A stretch of DNA of 64,000 nt, taken from positions 124,001-188,000 of the forward strand of contig NZ_JOOE01000001.1 of assembly GCF_000712135.1 (NCBI RefSeq), read 5' to 3'. The position numbers were made by a program, and so were the translations under genes. Shown here one piece after another: positions 26,848-36,051 of this stretch. Position 1 is the stretch's first letter; each line of letters starts with the position of its first letter. This DNA is from Sphingomonas sp. UNC305MFCol5.2. Its GTDB lineage: Bacteria > Pseudomonadota > Alphaproteobacteria > Sphingomonadales > Sphingomonadaceae. The notes beneath the pieces are model-generated. The model was not told the DNA's origin. It was given only the letters and a program-made list of their open reading frames with translations, and searched no databases.

Positions 26848-28416
26848 CTATCGCCTCAGCGCGCCGATCAGCACCTTCATGTTCTCGATGTACGTGCCAG
26901 TCGAGATGCCGACGACCGGATGATCGGTCTCATAGGGCGAAGTGTCGGTCGCGTCGCCGACCTTGATGCGGCTGAAATCGCCCGGCGTCGGGGTGGGCGA
27001 ACCGTCGCCGGCATAGGGGTTGCTTGTCGCCTTGAGCTCGGTCGGCCACCAGCCGGCGGCATTGAGCGACTTGACCAGCGCTTCGGGCGATCGTGCCCCT
27101 TTCTCGGTGTTGAGATCGGAGGTCGCCTGCTCCTCGACGAGGAAATAGCGCGGCAGCGGCTGTGGAGCGCGCAATGGCGAATCCTTGGCGATCGCCTGCG
27201 GATCGGAAGCGATCAGTCTGTCATATTCGCGGCGCAGGCCGGGGACGTCGATCGCCCGCGTCGAACTGTAATGAGTGATCGTGTTGGCGGGGTTATAATC
27301 GACATAATATTCGCCGTTGACGACGTTCGAGCCGCGGCGGTGGACATAGAGCGGGCGATTGGTGCCGATCTCGATGAAGGTGGGATAGGCGCGGCCGCCT
27401 TTCACCTGATCGGCGGGCAGCTTGACCGATTCGAGCCAGTCGAGCGCCTCGGGCACGCGCGCCAGATACTTCTTGTCACCGGTGAGGCGATAGAAATGGA
27501 ATAGCTGTTTGACGTTTGCAGCGGTGGTGTGGGTGACCAATGCGGTCGGCTCGTAGGTGCGCGCGCCCACCGGCTTGAGGTCGAGCGTATATTGCAGCCC
27601 CCAGCCGGCCTGCGGCTTCGCCTGCTGAGTCACCAGAGTGACGTTCATGGCCCGGACAATGGCGTCGCGCACCCGAGAGTCGCCGCCCAGCGCCTGCCAG
27701 GCGTAGAGCAGGAACTGGATGTTCTCGCCGGCGACATCGTCGTTGAAAGTGATGAAGCTGGTGTAATCGGGCTTGCCATGATGGCTGAACTCGCTCTTGA
27801 GCGGGAAGCGCTGCGGCCAGCCGCCGACGGGATACTGGCTCTCCAGCACGAAGTTCAGCGCCTTGTTCAGCGCGGGCAGATATTTCGCGTCGCGCTTCTC
27901 GACATAGAGGCGCAGCAGGAACTGCATCGCTTCGGAGGTGCCGGCATCGTCGAAGGTGGCGTTGCCCCAATAATGCTGGAATTCCTCGAGCCGCCACGCA
28001 TTCTTGCCGATCGTGTCGTACCAGCGCTTCGTCGAGGCCTCGCCGGCGAAATCGCCGAAATAATGCCAGCCGCCGCTCTTCTGCTGGATCGCGATCAGCG
28101 CATCAGCGGCTTTCTTCGCCGCCTCGTAATAATAAGCGTCGCCCGTGGCATGGTACGCGTCGAGATAGAGATGCCCCATCGTCGCGGTGCCCGGCGGCTG
28201 GACCCAGATCATCGTCGGGAAGGCTTCCATCTCGCCCCAGCGCCGCGACATGTCGGGCAGATAGGACCAGACATAGCCGCCCTTGGTGGCGACCTTCTCG
28301 ACCATGAAACGAGTCGCGCGCTTCATGGTCGCGGCGACTTCCGCCTTGTCGGGAGTCGCAACGGCCGGCGCGGCGATGCTCGCCACCAAAGCCCATCCCA
28401 GAAGCAACGCCCGCAT
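26848..28416 (-). CDS. Secreted pectate lyase (polysaccharide lyase family 10 type)
   Basis: This 522-residue enzyme has a signal peptide in residues 1-21 (LLLGWALVASIAAPAVA). It eliminatively cleaves polygalacturonate. The N-terminal half is an alpha/alpha helical domain (YYYEAAKKAADALIAIQQKSGGWHYFGDF). The family-10 signature is ESQYPVGGWPQRFPL, then DYTSFITFNDDV and LYAWQAL. RVPEALDWLESVKLP continues the toroid. No transporter, TonB receptor or galacturonate catabolism gene is next to it, so it is an isolated plant-polymer enzyme. The C-terminal 100 residues are family-atypical or extended. Confidence 0.9.
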   Translation of the reverse strand: MRALLLGWALVASIAAPAVATPDKAEVAATMKRATRFMVEKVATKGGYVWSYLPDMSRRWGEMEAFPTMIWVQPPGTATMGHLYLDAYHATGDAYYYEAAKKAADALIAIQQKSGGWHYFGDFAGEASTKRWYDTIGKNAWRLEEFQHYWGNATFDDAGTSEAMQFLLRLYVEKRDAKYLPALNKALNFVLESQYPVGGWPQRFPLKSEFSHHGKPDYTSFITFNDDVAGENIQFLLYAWQALGGDSRVRDAIVRAMNVTLVTQQAKPQAGWGLQYTLDLKPVGARTYEPTALVTHTTAANVKQLFHFYRLTGDKKYLARVPEALDWLESVKLPADQVKGGRAYPTFIEIGTNRPLYVHRRGSNVVNGEYYVDYNPANTITHYSSTRAIDVPGLRREYDRLIASDPQAIAKDSPLRAPQPLPRYFLVEEQATSDLNTEKGARSPEALVKSLNAAGWWPTELKATSNPYAGDGSPTPTPGDFSRIKVGDATDTSPYETDHPVVGISTGTYIENMKVLIGALRR

Positions 28417-28505
28417 GCACCCGACTCCTCGCCTGTTCTTATCAAGCGAGGCTTAGCAAAGCAGCAATGACACCGGTAGCAATTGTTGGAGTCGGCAGTG
28501 CGGCT

Positions 28506-28718
28506 TCACTGCGGGACGTCGAATGTATCCAGGATCTTGGCGCCAGCCATGAACACCGCGATCGGGCAGAGCACGAACAGCATCTTGCCGCCAAAGCCGG
28601 GGAAGCGATCGAGATAGTGCATCCCGCGCTCCACCGCGCCGGTGCCGAGCCCGTAGATCACGAGATAGGCCTCGAATTTGGTCTTGATCGTGAAGAGGCG
28701 GCGGACCCGATCGAACAT
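28506..28718 (-). CDS. Small conserved membrane protein, 70 aa
   Basis: This 70-residue protein has an N-terminal basic and aromatic amphipathic stretch (FDRVRRLFTIKTKFEAYLV) and a single C-terminal hydrophobic helix (MLFVLCPIAVFMAGAKIL). The pattern YGLGTGAVERGMHYLDRFPG between them is one I recall from short sphingomonad hypothetical proteins. It is probably an inner-membrane protein. It lies between the pectate lyase and astB, all on the minus strand. Function unknown. Confidence 0.75.
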   Translation of the reverse strand: MFDRVRRLFTIKTKFEAYLVIYGLGTGAVERGMHYLDRFPGFGGKMLFVLCPIAVFMAGAKILDTFDVPQ

Positions 28719-28783
28719 GCCGAATATGAAGCAAGCGCCGGGCCAAGCCCGGAAATCCGCGATTCCCGCATTAACGAATATGC

Positions 28784-30037
28784 TTACCTGTCAATTAATT
28801 CGACAGTTCCGAGCGCTTCGAGCAGCGCGCGGCGCGCAGTCTCGATGCGGGCGACCAGCGCCGGATCGCCGATCGCACCGGCATCGATCGCCTCGGGCCA
28901 ATGCGTCTCGACTACCGATGCGATCAGATCGAGCCGCGCGTCGTCGACGAGGAAGCGTGGATCGATCGTGGCGGGATCGGCTACCACGCGCAGCCGCAAA
29001 CAGGCCGGGCCGCCACCATTGGCCATCGACTGGCGGACGTCGACCACCTCAACCTGACGGATCGGGCCGTTGCCCGCGACATGCGCCTGAAGCCATGCCC
29101 ATACGCTCGGCGTCTCGCGGGTCTCCTCGGGAACGATCAACGCGGTTTCGCCCGAGGGCAGGGTCACCAGCTGGGCATTGAACAGATAGGAGGCGATGGC
29201 GTCGGCGAGGCTGACCTGATCGGCGGATACCTCGACGATCTCGACCTCGGGCAGCGCAGTGCGGAGATCGTCGTAGAAACGTTCCTTGTCGGCAAAGGCA
29301 TGCTCGTGCGCGAACAGCACGCGGCCATTGGCGACTGCGACGACGTCGTTGTGGAAGGCGCCGGCGGCGATCGCCTCTTCCGATTGCTGGACGAACAAGG
29401 TGCGGGCCGGGTCGAGGCCATGACGTCGCGCGACGGCGTAGCTAGCGTCCGGGTGCTGGCGGGCAGGGTAGGGACCGCCGCTGATCCCATAGACGAATAC
29501 CTCCACACCGGGCGCATCGTGCGCAGCGGCGAGGCGCATATGGTTGGCCGCGCCTTCGTCGCCGAAGGGCGGAGGGACGGGCGCGTGCACCGCGAAAGCG
29601 GGGTTGGCGAAGGCCAGGCGGAGTTGCGCCAGCGTGCCGGGCCCTTCGTGGCTGCGATGCGGCATCGTCGCGAGATTGGCGACGGTCAGGTGGCAGCGCC
29701 CGTCGGCGGTATCGGGCGCGGGCGAGACCGTCGCGGCGTTGGCGGCCCACATCGCCGATGCCGACATGGCCTGCGCCTGCAGATGTGGAGCGGCGGTGGG
29801 ATAATCGGTGGCGAGGCTGGCCAGCCAGCGATGATCGGGGCGCAGATGGGGCAGCAGGATCCCCTGCGCCAGCCCGAGGCGCAGATTCGCGCGCATTTTT
29901 GCGATCCCCTGCAGCGCTGCGGCGCGCGGGTACGCGGTCAGTCCGCGGTTGCGCGTCGCGGCGAGGTTGCCGGGGCTGAGGCCGGCATAATTGTGGCTTG
30001 GGCCGATGATGCCGTCGAAGTTGATCTCAACGAGCAT
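28784..30037 (-). CDS. astB: N-succinylarginine dihydrolase
   Basis: This 417-residue enzyme is the second step of the arginine succinyltransferase (AST) pathway. It converts N2-succinylarginine to succinylornithine with release of CO2 and ammonia. The start MLVEINFDGIIGPSHNYAGL matches the family N-terminus; an upstream in-frame extension was rejected. Conserved segments include LRPDHRWLASLATDYP, VFVYGISGG-type and the C-terminal NGGGPACLRLRV. It lies five bases after astA in the same transcription unit. Confidence 0.95.
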   Translation of the reverse strand: MLVEINFDGIIGPSHNYAGLSPGNLAATRNRGLTAYPRAAALQGIAKMRANLRLGLAQGILLPHLRPDHRWLASLATDYPTAAPHLQAQAMSASAMWAANAATVSPAPDTADGRCHLTVANLATMPHRSHEGPGTLAQLRLAFANPAFAVHAPVPPPFGDEGAANHMRLAAAHDAPGVEVFVYGISGGPYPARQHPDASYAVARRHGLDPARTLFVQQSEEAIAAGAFHNDVVAVANGRVLFAHEHAFADKERFYDDLRTALPEVEIVEVSADQVSLADAIASYLFNAQLVTLPSGETALIVPEETRETPSVWAWLQAHVAGNGPIRQVEVVDVRQSMANGGGPACLRLRVVADPATIDPRFLVDDARLDLIASVVETHWPEAIDAGAIGDPALVARIETARRALLEALGTVELIDR

Positions 30038-30042
30038 CGATC

Positions 30043-31053
30043 TCACCGCGCGACATGGAGCACTTCGTCGCCTGCCGACACGCCTAGGATCGCCGCCGAG
30101 CCCGGATCGATCGTCACGCCGTCTTCGGACACCGTCGCCTTGCCGAAACACACCTGGAAGTTCGCCAGCCGCCCGGATGCGAGCATCACGGGCTCGCCGC
30201 CTGCCGCGATTTGAGTCACCCTCGCGGATTTCGCGTCGCGCACGGTGCGGACCAGGTCGGTACGGGCGGTCATGGTCGGGCCGCCGTCGAAGATGTCGAT
30301 ATAGTTCTCAAAGGCGAATCCCTCGCTTTCGAGCATCCGCATCGCGGCGCGGCCCGAAGGATGGGGCAGGCCGATTACCGAACGTGCGCTCTCCTGGAGC
30401 ATCGCAGTGTAGATCGGATGCTTGGGCATCAGATCGGCGATGAACTGGTTGCCATGGATAGCGTTGAATTCGTCGGCCTGCTGGAAGTTCATCCCGAAGA
30501 ATCGTCCCGCGACGCCGTCCCAGAAGGGGGAGCCGCCCGCTTCGTCGATCACGCCGCGCAATTCGGCCAGCACCCGCTCGGCAAAACGCGCGCGGTGCCG
30601 GGCGATGAACAGATAGCGGCTGCGGGCGAGCAGCATGCCGAGCCCGCCGGCGCGTTCATTGGGGTGGAGGAACAGTCCGCCGACTTCACTACTACCCTCA
30701 AGGTCATTGACCAAGCTGAGGATTTCAGCGCGAAAAGTTCGGTTGAGCTCCTGGCTGTGCTTGGTCACCGTGCCTATGCGGTAGCTGTAAAAGGGCCAGT
30801 GCTGGCCGACATGCGTGAAGATCTGACAGGTGCCGCGGACCTCGCCGGTCTCGGCATTTTCGAGCACCAGCACGAACAGATCGTCGAACAGCCCATCCTC
30901 GTCGCGGGCAAAGGCGGCGTGGCTGCGGACCAGCTTGGCACGCAGCGCATCCTTTTCGGGAGGCAGGTTGGTGAAGCCGCCGCCGGTGAGCTTGGCCATC
31001 TCGTAGAGCGGCTGGAGGTCCTCGTCGCGCGCGGCGCGGATGCGGAAGCTCAT
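30043..31053 (-). CDS. astA: Arginine N-succinyltransferase
   Basis: This 336-residue enzyme transfers succinyl from succinyl-CoA to arginine, the entry step of the AST pathway. Conserved sequences include the start MSFRIRAARDEDLQPLYEMA, the segment GGLFLHPNERAGGLG(M)LLARSRY, FWDGVAGRFFGMNFQQAD and the C-terminal LASGRLANFQVCFGKA. The start at 31053 overlaps the stop of the upstream M20 hydrolase by four bases (ATGA). The order M20-astA-astB suggests a dedicated arginine catabolic operon. Confidence 0.95.
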   Translation of the reverse strand: MSFRIRAARDEDLQPLYEMAKLTGGGFTNLPPEKDALRAKLVRSHAAFARDEDGLFDDLFVLVLENAETGEVRGTCQIFTHVGQHWPFYSYRIGTVTKHSQELNRTFRAEILSLVNDLEGSSEVGGLFLHPNERAGGLGMLLARSRYLFIARHRARFAERVLAELRGVIDEAGGSPFWDGVAGRFFGMNFQQADEFNAIHGNQFIADLMPKHPIYTAMLQESARSVIGLPHPSGRAAMRMLESEGFAFENYIDIFDGGPTMTARTDLVRTVRDAKSARVTQIAAGGEPVMLASGRLANFQVCFGKATVSEDGVTIDPGSAAILGVSAGDEVLHVAR

Positions 31054-32258
31054 GCGAACGCACCATTGGCGATGCGCAGGATCGTGACGGCCGACAATGC
31101 GGCGCGTTCGGGCAGGCTTTCGGGGATCAGAAATTCCTCCGCTGAATGAATGGCGCCGCCGCGCGCGCCCATCGTGTCGACCACGGGGACGCCGCAAGCG
31201 GCGATGTTGTTGCCGTCGCAGACACCGCCGGTGTCTTTCCACGCGACCGGAATGCCGAGATCCGCGCCCGCGTCGCGCACCAGTCCGAACAGGCGTTCGG
31301 CGCTGGAATCGAGCGGCTTGGGCGGGCGATTGAAGCTGCCATGGACTTCGACGCGGACGTCGTGCGACGCCATGACGTCACTCGCGGCACGCTCGATCGC
31401 GGCCTTGGCGATGGCGATGCTCCATTCGTCGCGCGGACGGAAGTTGATGCGCAGGATCGCGAGGTCGGGGACGACGTTGTTGGGCCCGCCGCCGTCGATC
31501 CGCGCCGGATTGACTGTGAGACCCGCGGTCTTCGCCTCGGCCAGCCGCACCGCCAGCGCCGCCGCGGCGACCAGAGCGTTGCGGCCATCGTCGGGGTTGC
31601 GCCCGGCGTGCGCGCTGCGGCCATGGACGACGAGCGAGAAATTGCCGGTGCCGCCGCGCGCGCCGGCCAGCGTGCCGTCGGGAAGGGCGGGCTCATAGGT
31701 CAGCGCCGCGACCTTGCCGCGCGCGGCGCCCTCGATCAGCGCACGCGAGGAGAAGGAGCCGGTCTCTTCGTCCGAGTTGATCAGCACCTCATAGCCCAGT
31801 TGTGCGGTGAGCGGGCTCGCCTCGACTGCCTCGAGCGCGGCAAGCATCAGCGCGAGCCCGCCTTTCATGTCAGCGGCGCCGGGGGCGTTGAAGCGGCCGT
31901 CGTCGAGCCAGCGACCGGTCTGGAAAGGGTGGTCGGCACCGAACACGGTGTCCATGTGACCGGTGAGCAGCATCTGGATCGGTGCCTCGGGGCGCACCGC
32001 GAGATGGAGATGTCGGCCATGCCCGATCGACTCGACGCGGCCGTCCGACGTCATGCTCTCCGCCGGGGCGGGATCGACCAATGCGAGATGCCCGGGGAGC
32101 GCGGAGAAGGCGTCGGCCAGCGCGTCGGCGATCGTCGCCAGTCCAGCGAGATTGCGGGTGCCGCTGTTGATCGCGGTCCAAGCCTCGGTCCGCGCGAGCA
32201 TCGGCGCCTGCGCCACACGCTCGACTGCCGCCTGCTCGATGCTGGAAAGCCCGGTCAT
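31050..32258 (-). CDS. M20-family metallohydrolase (ArgE/DapE/CPG2 type) in ast operon
   Basis: This 402-residue cocatalytic zinc hydrolase has zinc ligands and catalytic acids in TGHMDTVFG (H, D), GAADMKGGLALML (D), INSDEETGSFSSRA (EE), TYEPALPDGTL and GAIHSAEEFL (H). The dimerisation domain is present (VHGRSAHAGRNPDDG). Members remove acyl or carboxyl groups from amino acids, and DapE in this family is a desuccinylase. Its place first in the astAB operon makes it a candidate substitute for AstE, succinylglutamate desuccinylase. This is inference from position. Confidence 0.88.
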   Translation of the reverse strand: MTGLSSIEQAAVERVAQAPMLARTEAWTAINSGTRNLAGLATIADALADAFSALPGHLALVDPAPAESMTSDGRVESIGHGRHLHLAVRPEAPIQMLLTGHMDTVFGADHPFQTGRWLDDGRFNAPGAADMKGGLALMLAALEAVEASPLTAQLGYEVLINSDEETGSFSSRALIEGAARGKVAALTYEPALPDGTLAGARGGTGNFSLVVHGRSAHAGRNPDDGRNALVAAAALAVRLAEAKTAGLTVNPARIDGGGPNNVVPDLAILRINFRPRDEWSIAIAKAAIERAASDVMASHDVRVEVHGSFNRPPKPLDSSAERLFGLVRDAGADLGIPVAWKDTGGVCDGNNIAACGVPVVDTMGARGGAIHSAEEFLIPESLPERAALSAVTILRIANGAFA

Positions 32259-32341
32259 CCCCGGCTCGTAGCGCGAAATATTATTGCCGTCATCCCGGCG
32301 AACGCTGTGCTCTCATGCACGCCGGGCATGGATGACCCCCT

Positions 32342-32474
32342 AATCCTCCCTCGCTTTAGCGGGGGAGGGGGACCACGAAGTGGTGGAGGGGGCGTAGCCG
32401 CGGGCGATGTACTTGCGGCCAAGCCCCCTCCGTCGCCTTCGACGCCACCTCCCCCGCTTCGCGAGGGAGGATTT
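32342..32474. repeat. Large imperfect palindromic repeat (CCTCCCTCGC / GCGAGGGAGG family)
   Basis: Arms of about 51 bases at 32342-32392 and 32424-32474 are imperfect reverse complements with outer sequence AATCCTCCCTCGC. It fills much of the 225-bp gap between the M20 hydrolase and the DUF481 gene and represents another distinct REP family. Confidence 0.75.
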
Positions 32475-32483
32475 ACCATGCCC

Positions 32484-33377
32484 TCAGAAATCGACGACTA
32501 ATGCCGCGCGGCTGGTGGTGTCGGTGGTCTGGCGCCCGATCGGCGGGGTGCTTTCATATTGCAGCGTGTACGAGAATTGCGCCGAAAAGGGCCCGAACAG
32601 CTTGGCCAGCAGCGCCGAGCGGCTCGATACCGTGCTGTTGGCGTCCTGCAGATAGGCCGAGGCATTCTGCGTCACCGAAATGCTCGGCGAAAGCTTCAGC
32701 CCGAAATCCATGCTGCCGCGCGCCGCGAGATTGCTCTCCGTCTTGTCGTCGATGAAGCGGGTGAGGCGGTATGCCGGTCCGAGTTCGAGATCGAGCTTTA
32801 CCTTGGGCGACTTGATAGCACTGTAGCCTGCGCCGCTCGACAGCGAAACGCGGTCGTAGAAGCCCGAAAAGCGGTCGCTCTCATATTGCGCGGCGCCGTA
32901 CATGTAGGCGCGGTCGTCGAACTTCCAGTTGGGCTCATAGGCGGCGAGATAGCGCTCGCGCGTGACCAGGCCGAGGCTCTCCTGATAATCGGCCTGGAGG
33001 CGCAGTTTGTGGCGCCACTCGAGCGCCTCGCGCTTGACTTCGATCGCGGCGGTGAGCCCGACATTCTCGGTATTGCCGGTGCTCATATAGCCGCCCAGCT
33101 CGGCGCGGCCCTTCACCAGATCGAAGAAATCCGCCTCGCGGATTTTCTTGTTGGCCTGAGCGAGACGATCGTTGCGCCAGTCCGTCGCGGTCTTGACCAC
33201 GAGGTCGGCGCTCGCCGGATCCGCGTTCCTGGCATATTTGACGATGACCGCGACGTCACCCTCGCTGCCGGATTGCATCGCGGCATCGAGCATCGACTTG
33301 ATCGTCGGCGGAATGACGGGATCTTCGGCTGCGGTGTTGGCCAGCAGCAGCGGCAGGGCGAGGAGCAGGGCACGCAT
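32484..33377 (-). CDS. DUF481 outer-membrane beta-barrel protein
   Basis: This 297-residue protein has a signal peptide in residues 1-17. The N-terminal helical segment (about 25-85) contains DVAVIVKYARNADPASADLV. The rest is a run of alternating beta strands typical of DUF481 barrels (GYMSTGNTENVGLTAAIEV, WRHKLRLQADYQES, LSSGAGYSAI, FSAQFSYTLQYES), and it ends in a terminal phenylalanine (VVDF), the usual outer-membrane insertion signal. DUF481 proteins are predicted outer-membrane proteins of uncertain function. Confidence 0.88.
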   Translation of the reverse strand: MRALLLALPLLLANTAAEDPVIPPTIKSMLDAAMQSGSEGDVAVIVKYARNADPASADLVVKTATDWRNDRLAQANKKIREADFFDLVKGRAELGGYMSTGNTENVGLTAAIEVKREALEWRHKLRLQADYQESLGLVTRERYLAAYEPNWKFDDRAYMYGAAQYESDRFSGFYDRVSLSSGAGYSAIKSPKVKLDLELGPAYRLTRFIDDKTESNLAARGSMDFGLKLSPSISVTQNASAYLQDANSTVSSRSALLAKLFGPFSAQFSYTLQYESTPPIGRQTTDTTSRAALVVDF

Positions 33378-33436
33378 GCAGCCCCCCTAGTCAGATTAAT
33401 AGGGCATCAAAAGGGCAACGCGCGACGGATTGATCG

Positions 33437-33931
33437 TTACGCCGGACGAATCGTTTCCAGCTCTTTCGCGAAAATTTCGAGGAGCTGGCGATAAAGGTCT
33501 CGTTTGAAAGGGACGATGATGTCCGGCAGCTCGGCGGGGTCGGCCCAGCGCCATGCCCGGAACTCGGGCTCGGCGGTGGCGATGTTGACGTGTGCGTCCT
33601 CGCCGGTGAAGCGGAACAGGAACCAGCGCTGGCGCTGGCCGCGCCATTTGCCCTTCCACACCTTGCCGACCAGGTCCTCCGGCAGGTCATAGGCGAGTTC
33701 TTCGGGGGCGGTGGCGACCAATTCGGCATGTTCGCGTGCGACGCCGGTTTCTTCCCACAGCTCGCGCCACGCGGCATCGAGCGGATCCTCGCCCGGATCG
33801 ATCCCGCCCTGGGGCATCTGCCACGCCTCCAGCACCGAATCGAGCCGCTGCCCGACGAACACGCGGCCGTCGCGATTGACCAGCATCACGCCGGCGCAGG
33901 GACGATAGGGAAGGGAGGCGATATCGGTCAT
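33437..33931 (-). CDS. rppH: RNA pyrophosphohydrolase (Nudix)
   Basis: This 164-residue Nudix enzyme removes pyrophosphate from the 5' end of triphosphorylated RNA and starts 5'-end-dependent mRNA decay. The Nudix box is complete in GGIDPGEDPLDAAWRELWEETGV, of which the key parts are GGIDPGE and REL-EET. RppH-type features are YRPCAGVMLVNRDGRVFVGQR at the start and WKGQRQRWFLFRF-like WRGQRQRWFLFRF. The length agrees with alphaproteobacterial RppH. It is on the minus strand, divergent from the 2-oxoacid oxidoreductase operon. Confidence 0.93.
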   Translation of the reverse strand: MTDIASLPYRPCAGVMLVNRDGRVFVGQRLDSVLEAWQMPQGGIDPGEDPLDAAWRELWEETGVAREHAELVATAPEELAYDLPEDLVGKVWKGKWRGQRQRWFLFRFTGEDAHVNIATAEPEFRAWRWADPAELPDIIVPFKRDLYRQLLEIFAKELETIRPA

Positions 33932-34012
33932 GGCCTGCCCCCTAGCGCGTCCGCCCGGCGCCTGTCACGCAGCCTCGATTCTCGCACCGGGACGCCTCTC
34001 GCAAAGCAGTCG

Positions 34013-34040
34013 TTGCAAGACCGGCGGCATTTTCTACCTT
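34013..34040 (+). promoter_or_regulatory. Candidate promoter for the korAB operon
   Basis: TTGCAA (34013-34018) and TACCTT (34035-34040), 16 bases apart, lie about 70 bases ahead of the korA start. The match is moderate. Confidence 0.3.
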
Positions 34041-34107
34041 GGGCCTATCGCAAGGGAGGCGTAGAGCATTAGCAACGATAGACAAACCGCAGGAATATAG
34101 ACCGGCC

Positions 34108-36051
34108 ATGGCCACTGCCGCCCATCAGCTGACGCCCGAAGAGGCATCGGCCAATCCCGCACCTGAAGCGATCGTCGTCCGGTTCGCCGGCGATTCCGGC
34201 GACGGCATGCAGCTGACCGGGGGCCAGTTCACGCTGGCGACCGCGCTGGCGGGCAACGACCTCGCCACCTTCCCGGATTTCCCCGCCGAGATCCGCGCGC
34301 CGCAGGGTACCTTGTTCGGCGTCTCGGCGTTCCAGATCAACTTCGGATCGACCGAGATCGACACCGCGGGCGACCAGCCCGACGTGCTGATCGCGATGAA
34401 CCCCGCGGCGCTCAAGACCAATGTCGAGGCATTGAAGCCCGGCGGGCTGATCATCGCCGACCAGGGCGAGTTCGGCCAGCGCAACCTCGACAAGGCCAAA
34501 TATGCCGCGAACCCGCTCGAGGACGACAGCCTCGGCAAATGGCAATTGCTCAAGCTCGACATCTCGCAGCTGACCCTCGATGCCGTGAAGCCGTTCGGGC
34601 TGGGCAATAAGGAAGCGCTGCGCTGCAAGAACATGTGGACGCTGGGTCTGGCGCTCTGGATGTTCGACCGCGACCGCCAGCCGATCGTCGACTGGCTCAA
34701 GGCCAAGTTCGCAAAGGCGCCCGAGCTGGCCGAGGCCAATATCGCTGCGCTCAACGCCGGCCATGCCTATGGCGAGACCGCTGAACTGGGCGCGATGGGC
34801 ATTTCGCAGCGCCACGTCGCGGCCGCGCCGTCCGAGCCCGGGCTGTACCGCACGATCACCGGCGCCGAATCGATTTCGCTAGGCCTCGTGGCCGGGGCGC
34901 AGCTGGCGGCGTTGCCGATGTTCTTCGGCGGCTATCCGATCACGCCCGCCTCGGCGATTCTCCACCATCTCGCCCGCTTCAAGGAATATGGTGTCACGAC
35001 CTTCCAGGCCGAGGACGAGATCGCCGCGATCGCCTCGGCGCTGGGGGCCAGCTATGCCGGCTCGCTCGGCGTGACGTCATCCTCGGGCCCGGGCATCGCC
35101 TTGAAGGGCGAGGCGATGGGCCTTGCGATCATGACCGAGCTGCCGCTGGTGATCGTCAATTCGCAGCGTGGCGGGCCCTCGACGGGGCTTCCCACCAAGA
35201 CCGAACAGTCGGACCTCTATCAGGCCGTCTACGGCCGTAACGGCGACGCGCCTATGCCCGTGCTCGCCGCACGCTCGGCCGCCGATTGCTTCGACGTCGC
35301 GATCGAGGCGGTGCGCATCGCCACGCAATATATGACTCCGGTGATGCTCCTCACCGACGGCTATATCGCCAATGCCGCCGAACCGTGGAAAGTGCCCGAC
35401 ATGAGCGGCTACGCGCCGTTCCCGGTGGCCTTCCACACCGAACTTCCCGCCGAGGGCGAGAAGTTCCTGCCTTATGCGCGCGACGCGAAGCTCAAGCGCC
35501 CCTGGGTCAAGCCGGGCACGCCGGGTCTGCTTCACCGCATCGGCGGGATCGAAAAGGCGCTGGGCACCGGCAATATCGATTATTCCCCCGGCAACCACCA
35601 GGCGATGACCGACGTCCGCCGCGACAAGGTGCTCGGCATCGACGTGCCCGATCAGGCCGTCGAGCAGGGCCAGCCGGGCGGCAAGCTCGTCGTGGTCGGC
35701 TGGGGTTCGACGTTCGGCCCGATCGCCACCGCGGTCCGCCGCGCCCGCGCCAAGGGGCTCGACGTCAGCCATGTCCATCTCCGCCACATCTGGCCGATGC
35801 CGAAAAATCTCGGCGATCTTTTAAGGAGTTACGAGCACATTCTCGTGCCGGAAATGAACACCGGTCAGCTCAAGACGGTGCTGCGCGACCAATATCTCGT
35901 CAACGCGGTGCCGCTCAACAAGGTGTCGGGCCAGCCTTTCACGATCGCCGAGATCGAGGCGGCGATCGCGCGCCATCTGAACAGCGACCGCGCCGAGGAA
36001 CTCGGCCCGGACGACACCCAGCTGCCCAGCCCGGAGGCTGTGAATCCATGA
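34108..36051 (+). CDS. korA: 2-oxoacid:ferredoxin oxidoreductase, alpha subunit (gamma-alpha fusion)
   Basis: This 647-residue subunit belongs, with korB, to a thiamine-diphosphate enzyme that interconverts 2-oxoglutarate (or pyruvate) with the acyl-CoA using ferredoxin. Residues 15-200 are the gamma domain (VRFAGDSGDGMQLTGGQFT). Residues 230-450 are the pyrimidine-binding alpha domain (GYPITPASAILHHLARFKEY, then SSSGPGIALKGEAMGLA). The C-terminal third is domain II (VVGWGSTFGPIATAV and HLRHIWPMPKNL). The gamma-alpha fusion matches the two-subunit KOR type of aerobic bacteria. It shares an ATGA overlap with korB. Confidence 0.93.
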   Translation: MATAAHQLTPEEASANPAPEAIVVRFAGDSGDGMQLTGGQFTLATALAGNDLATFPDFPAEIRAPQGTLFGVSAFQINFGSTEIDTAGDQPDVLIAMNPAALKTNVEALKPGGLIIADQGEFGQRNLDKAKYAANPLEDDSLGKWQLLKLDISQLTLDAVKPFGLGNKEALRCKNMWTLGLALWMFDRDRQPIVDWLKAKFAKAPELAEANIAALNAGHAYGETAELGAMGISQRHVAAAPSEPGLYRTITGAESISLGLVAGAQLAALPMFFGGYPITPASAILHHLARFKEYGVTTFQAEDEIAAIASALGASYAGSLGVTSSSGPGIALKGEAMGLAIMTELPLVIVNSQRGGPSTGLPTKTEQSDLYQAVYGRNGDAPMPVLAARSAADCFDVAIEAVRIATQYMTPVMLLTDGYIANAAEPWKVPDMSGYAPFPVAFHTELPAEGEKFLPYARDAKLKRPWVKPGTPGLLHRIGGIEKALGTGNIDYSPGNHQAMTDVRRDKVLGIDVPDQAVEQGQPGGKLVVVGWGSTFGPIATAVRRARAKGLDVSHVHLRHIWPMPKNLGDLLRSYEHILVPEMNTGQLKTVLRDQYLVNAVPLNKVSGQPFTIAEIEAAIARHLNSDRAEELGPDDTQLPSPEAVNP

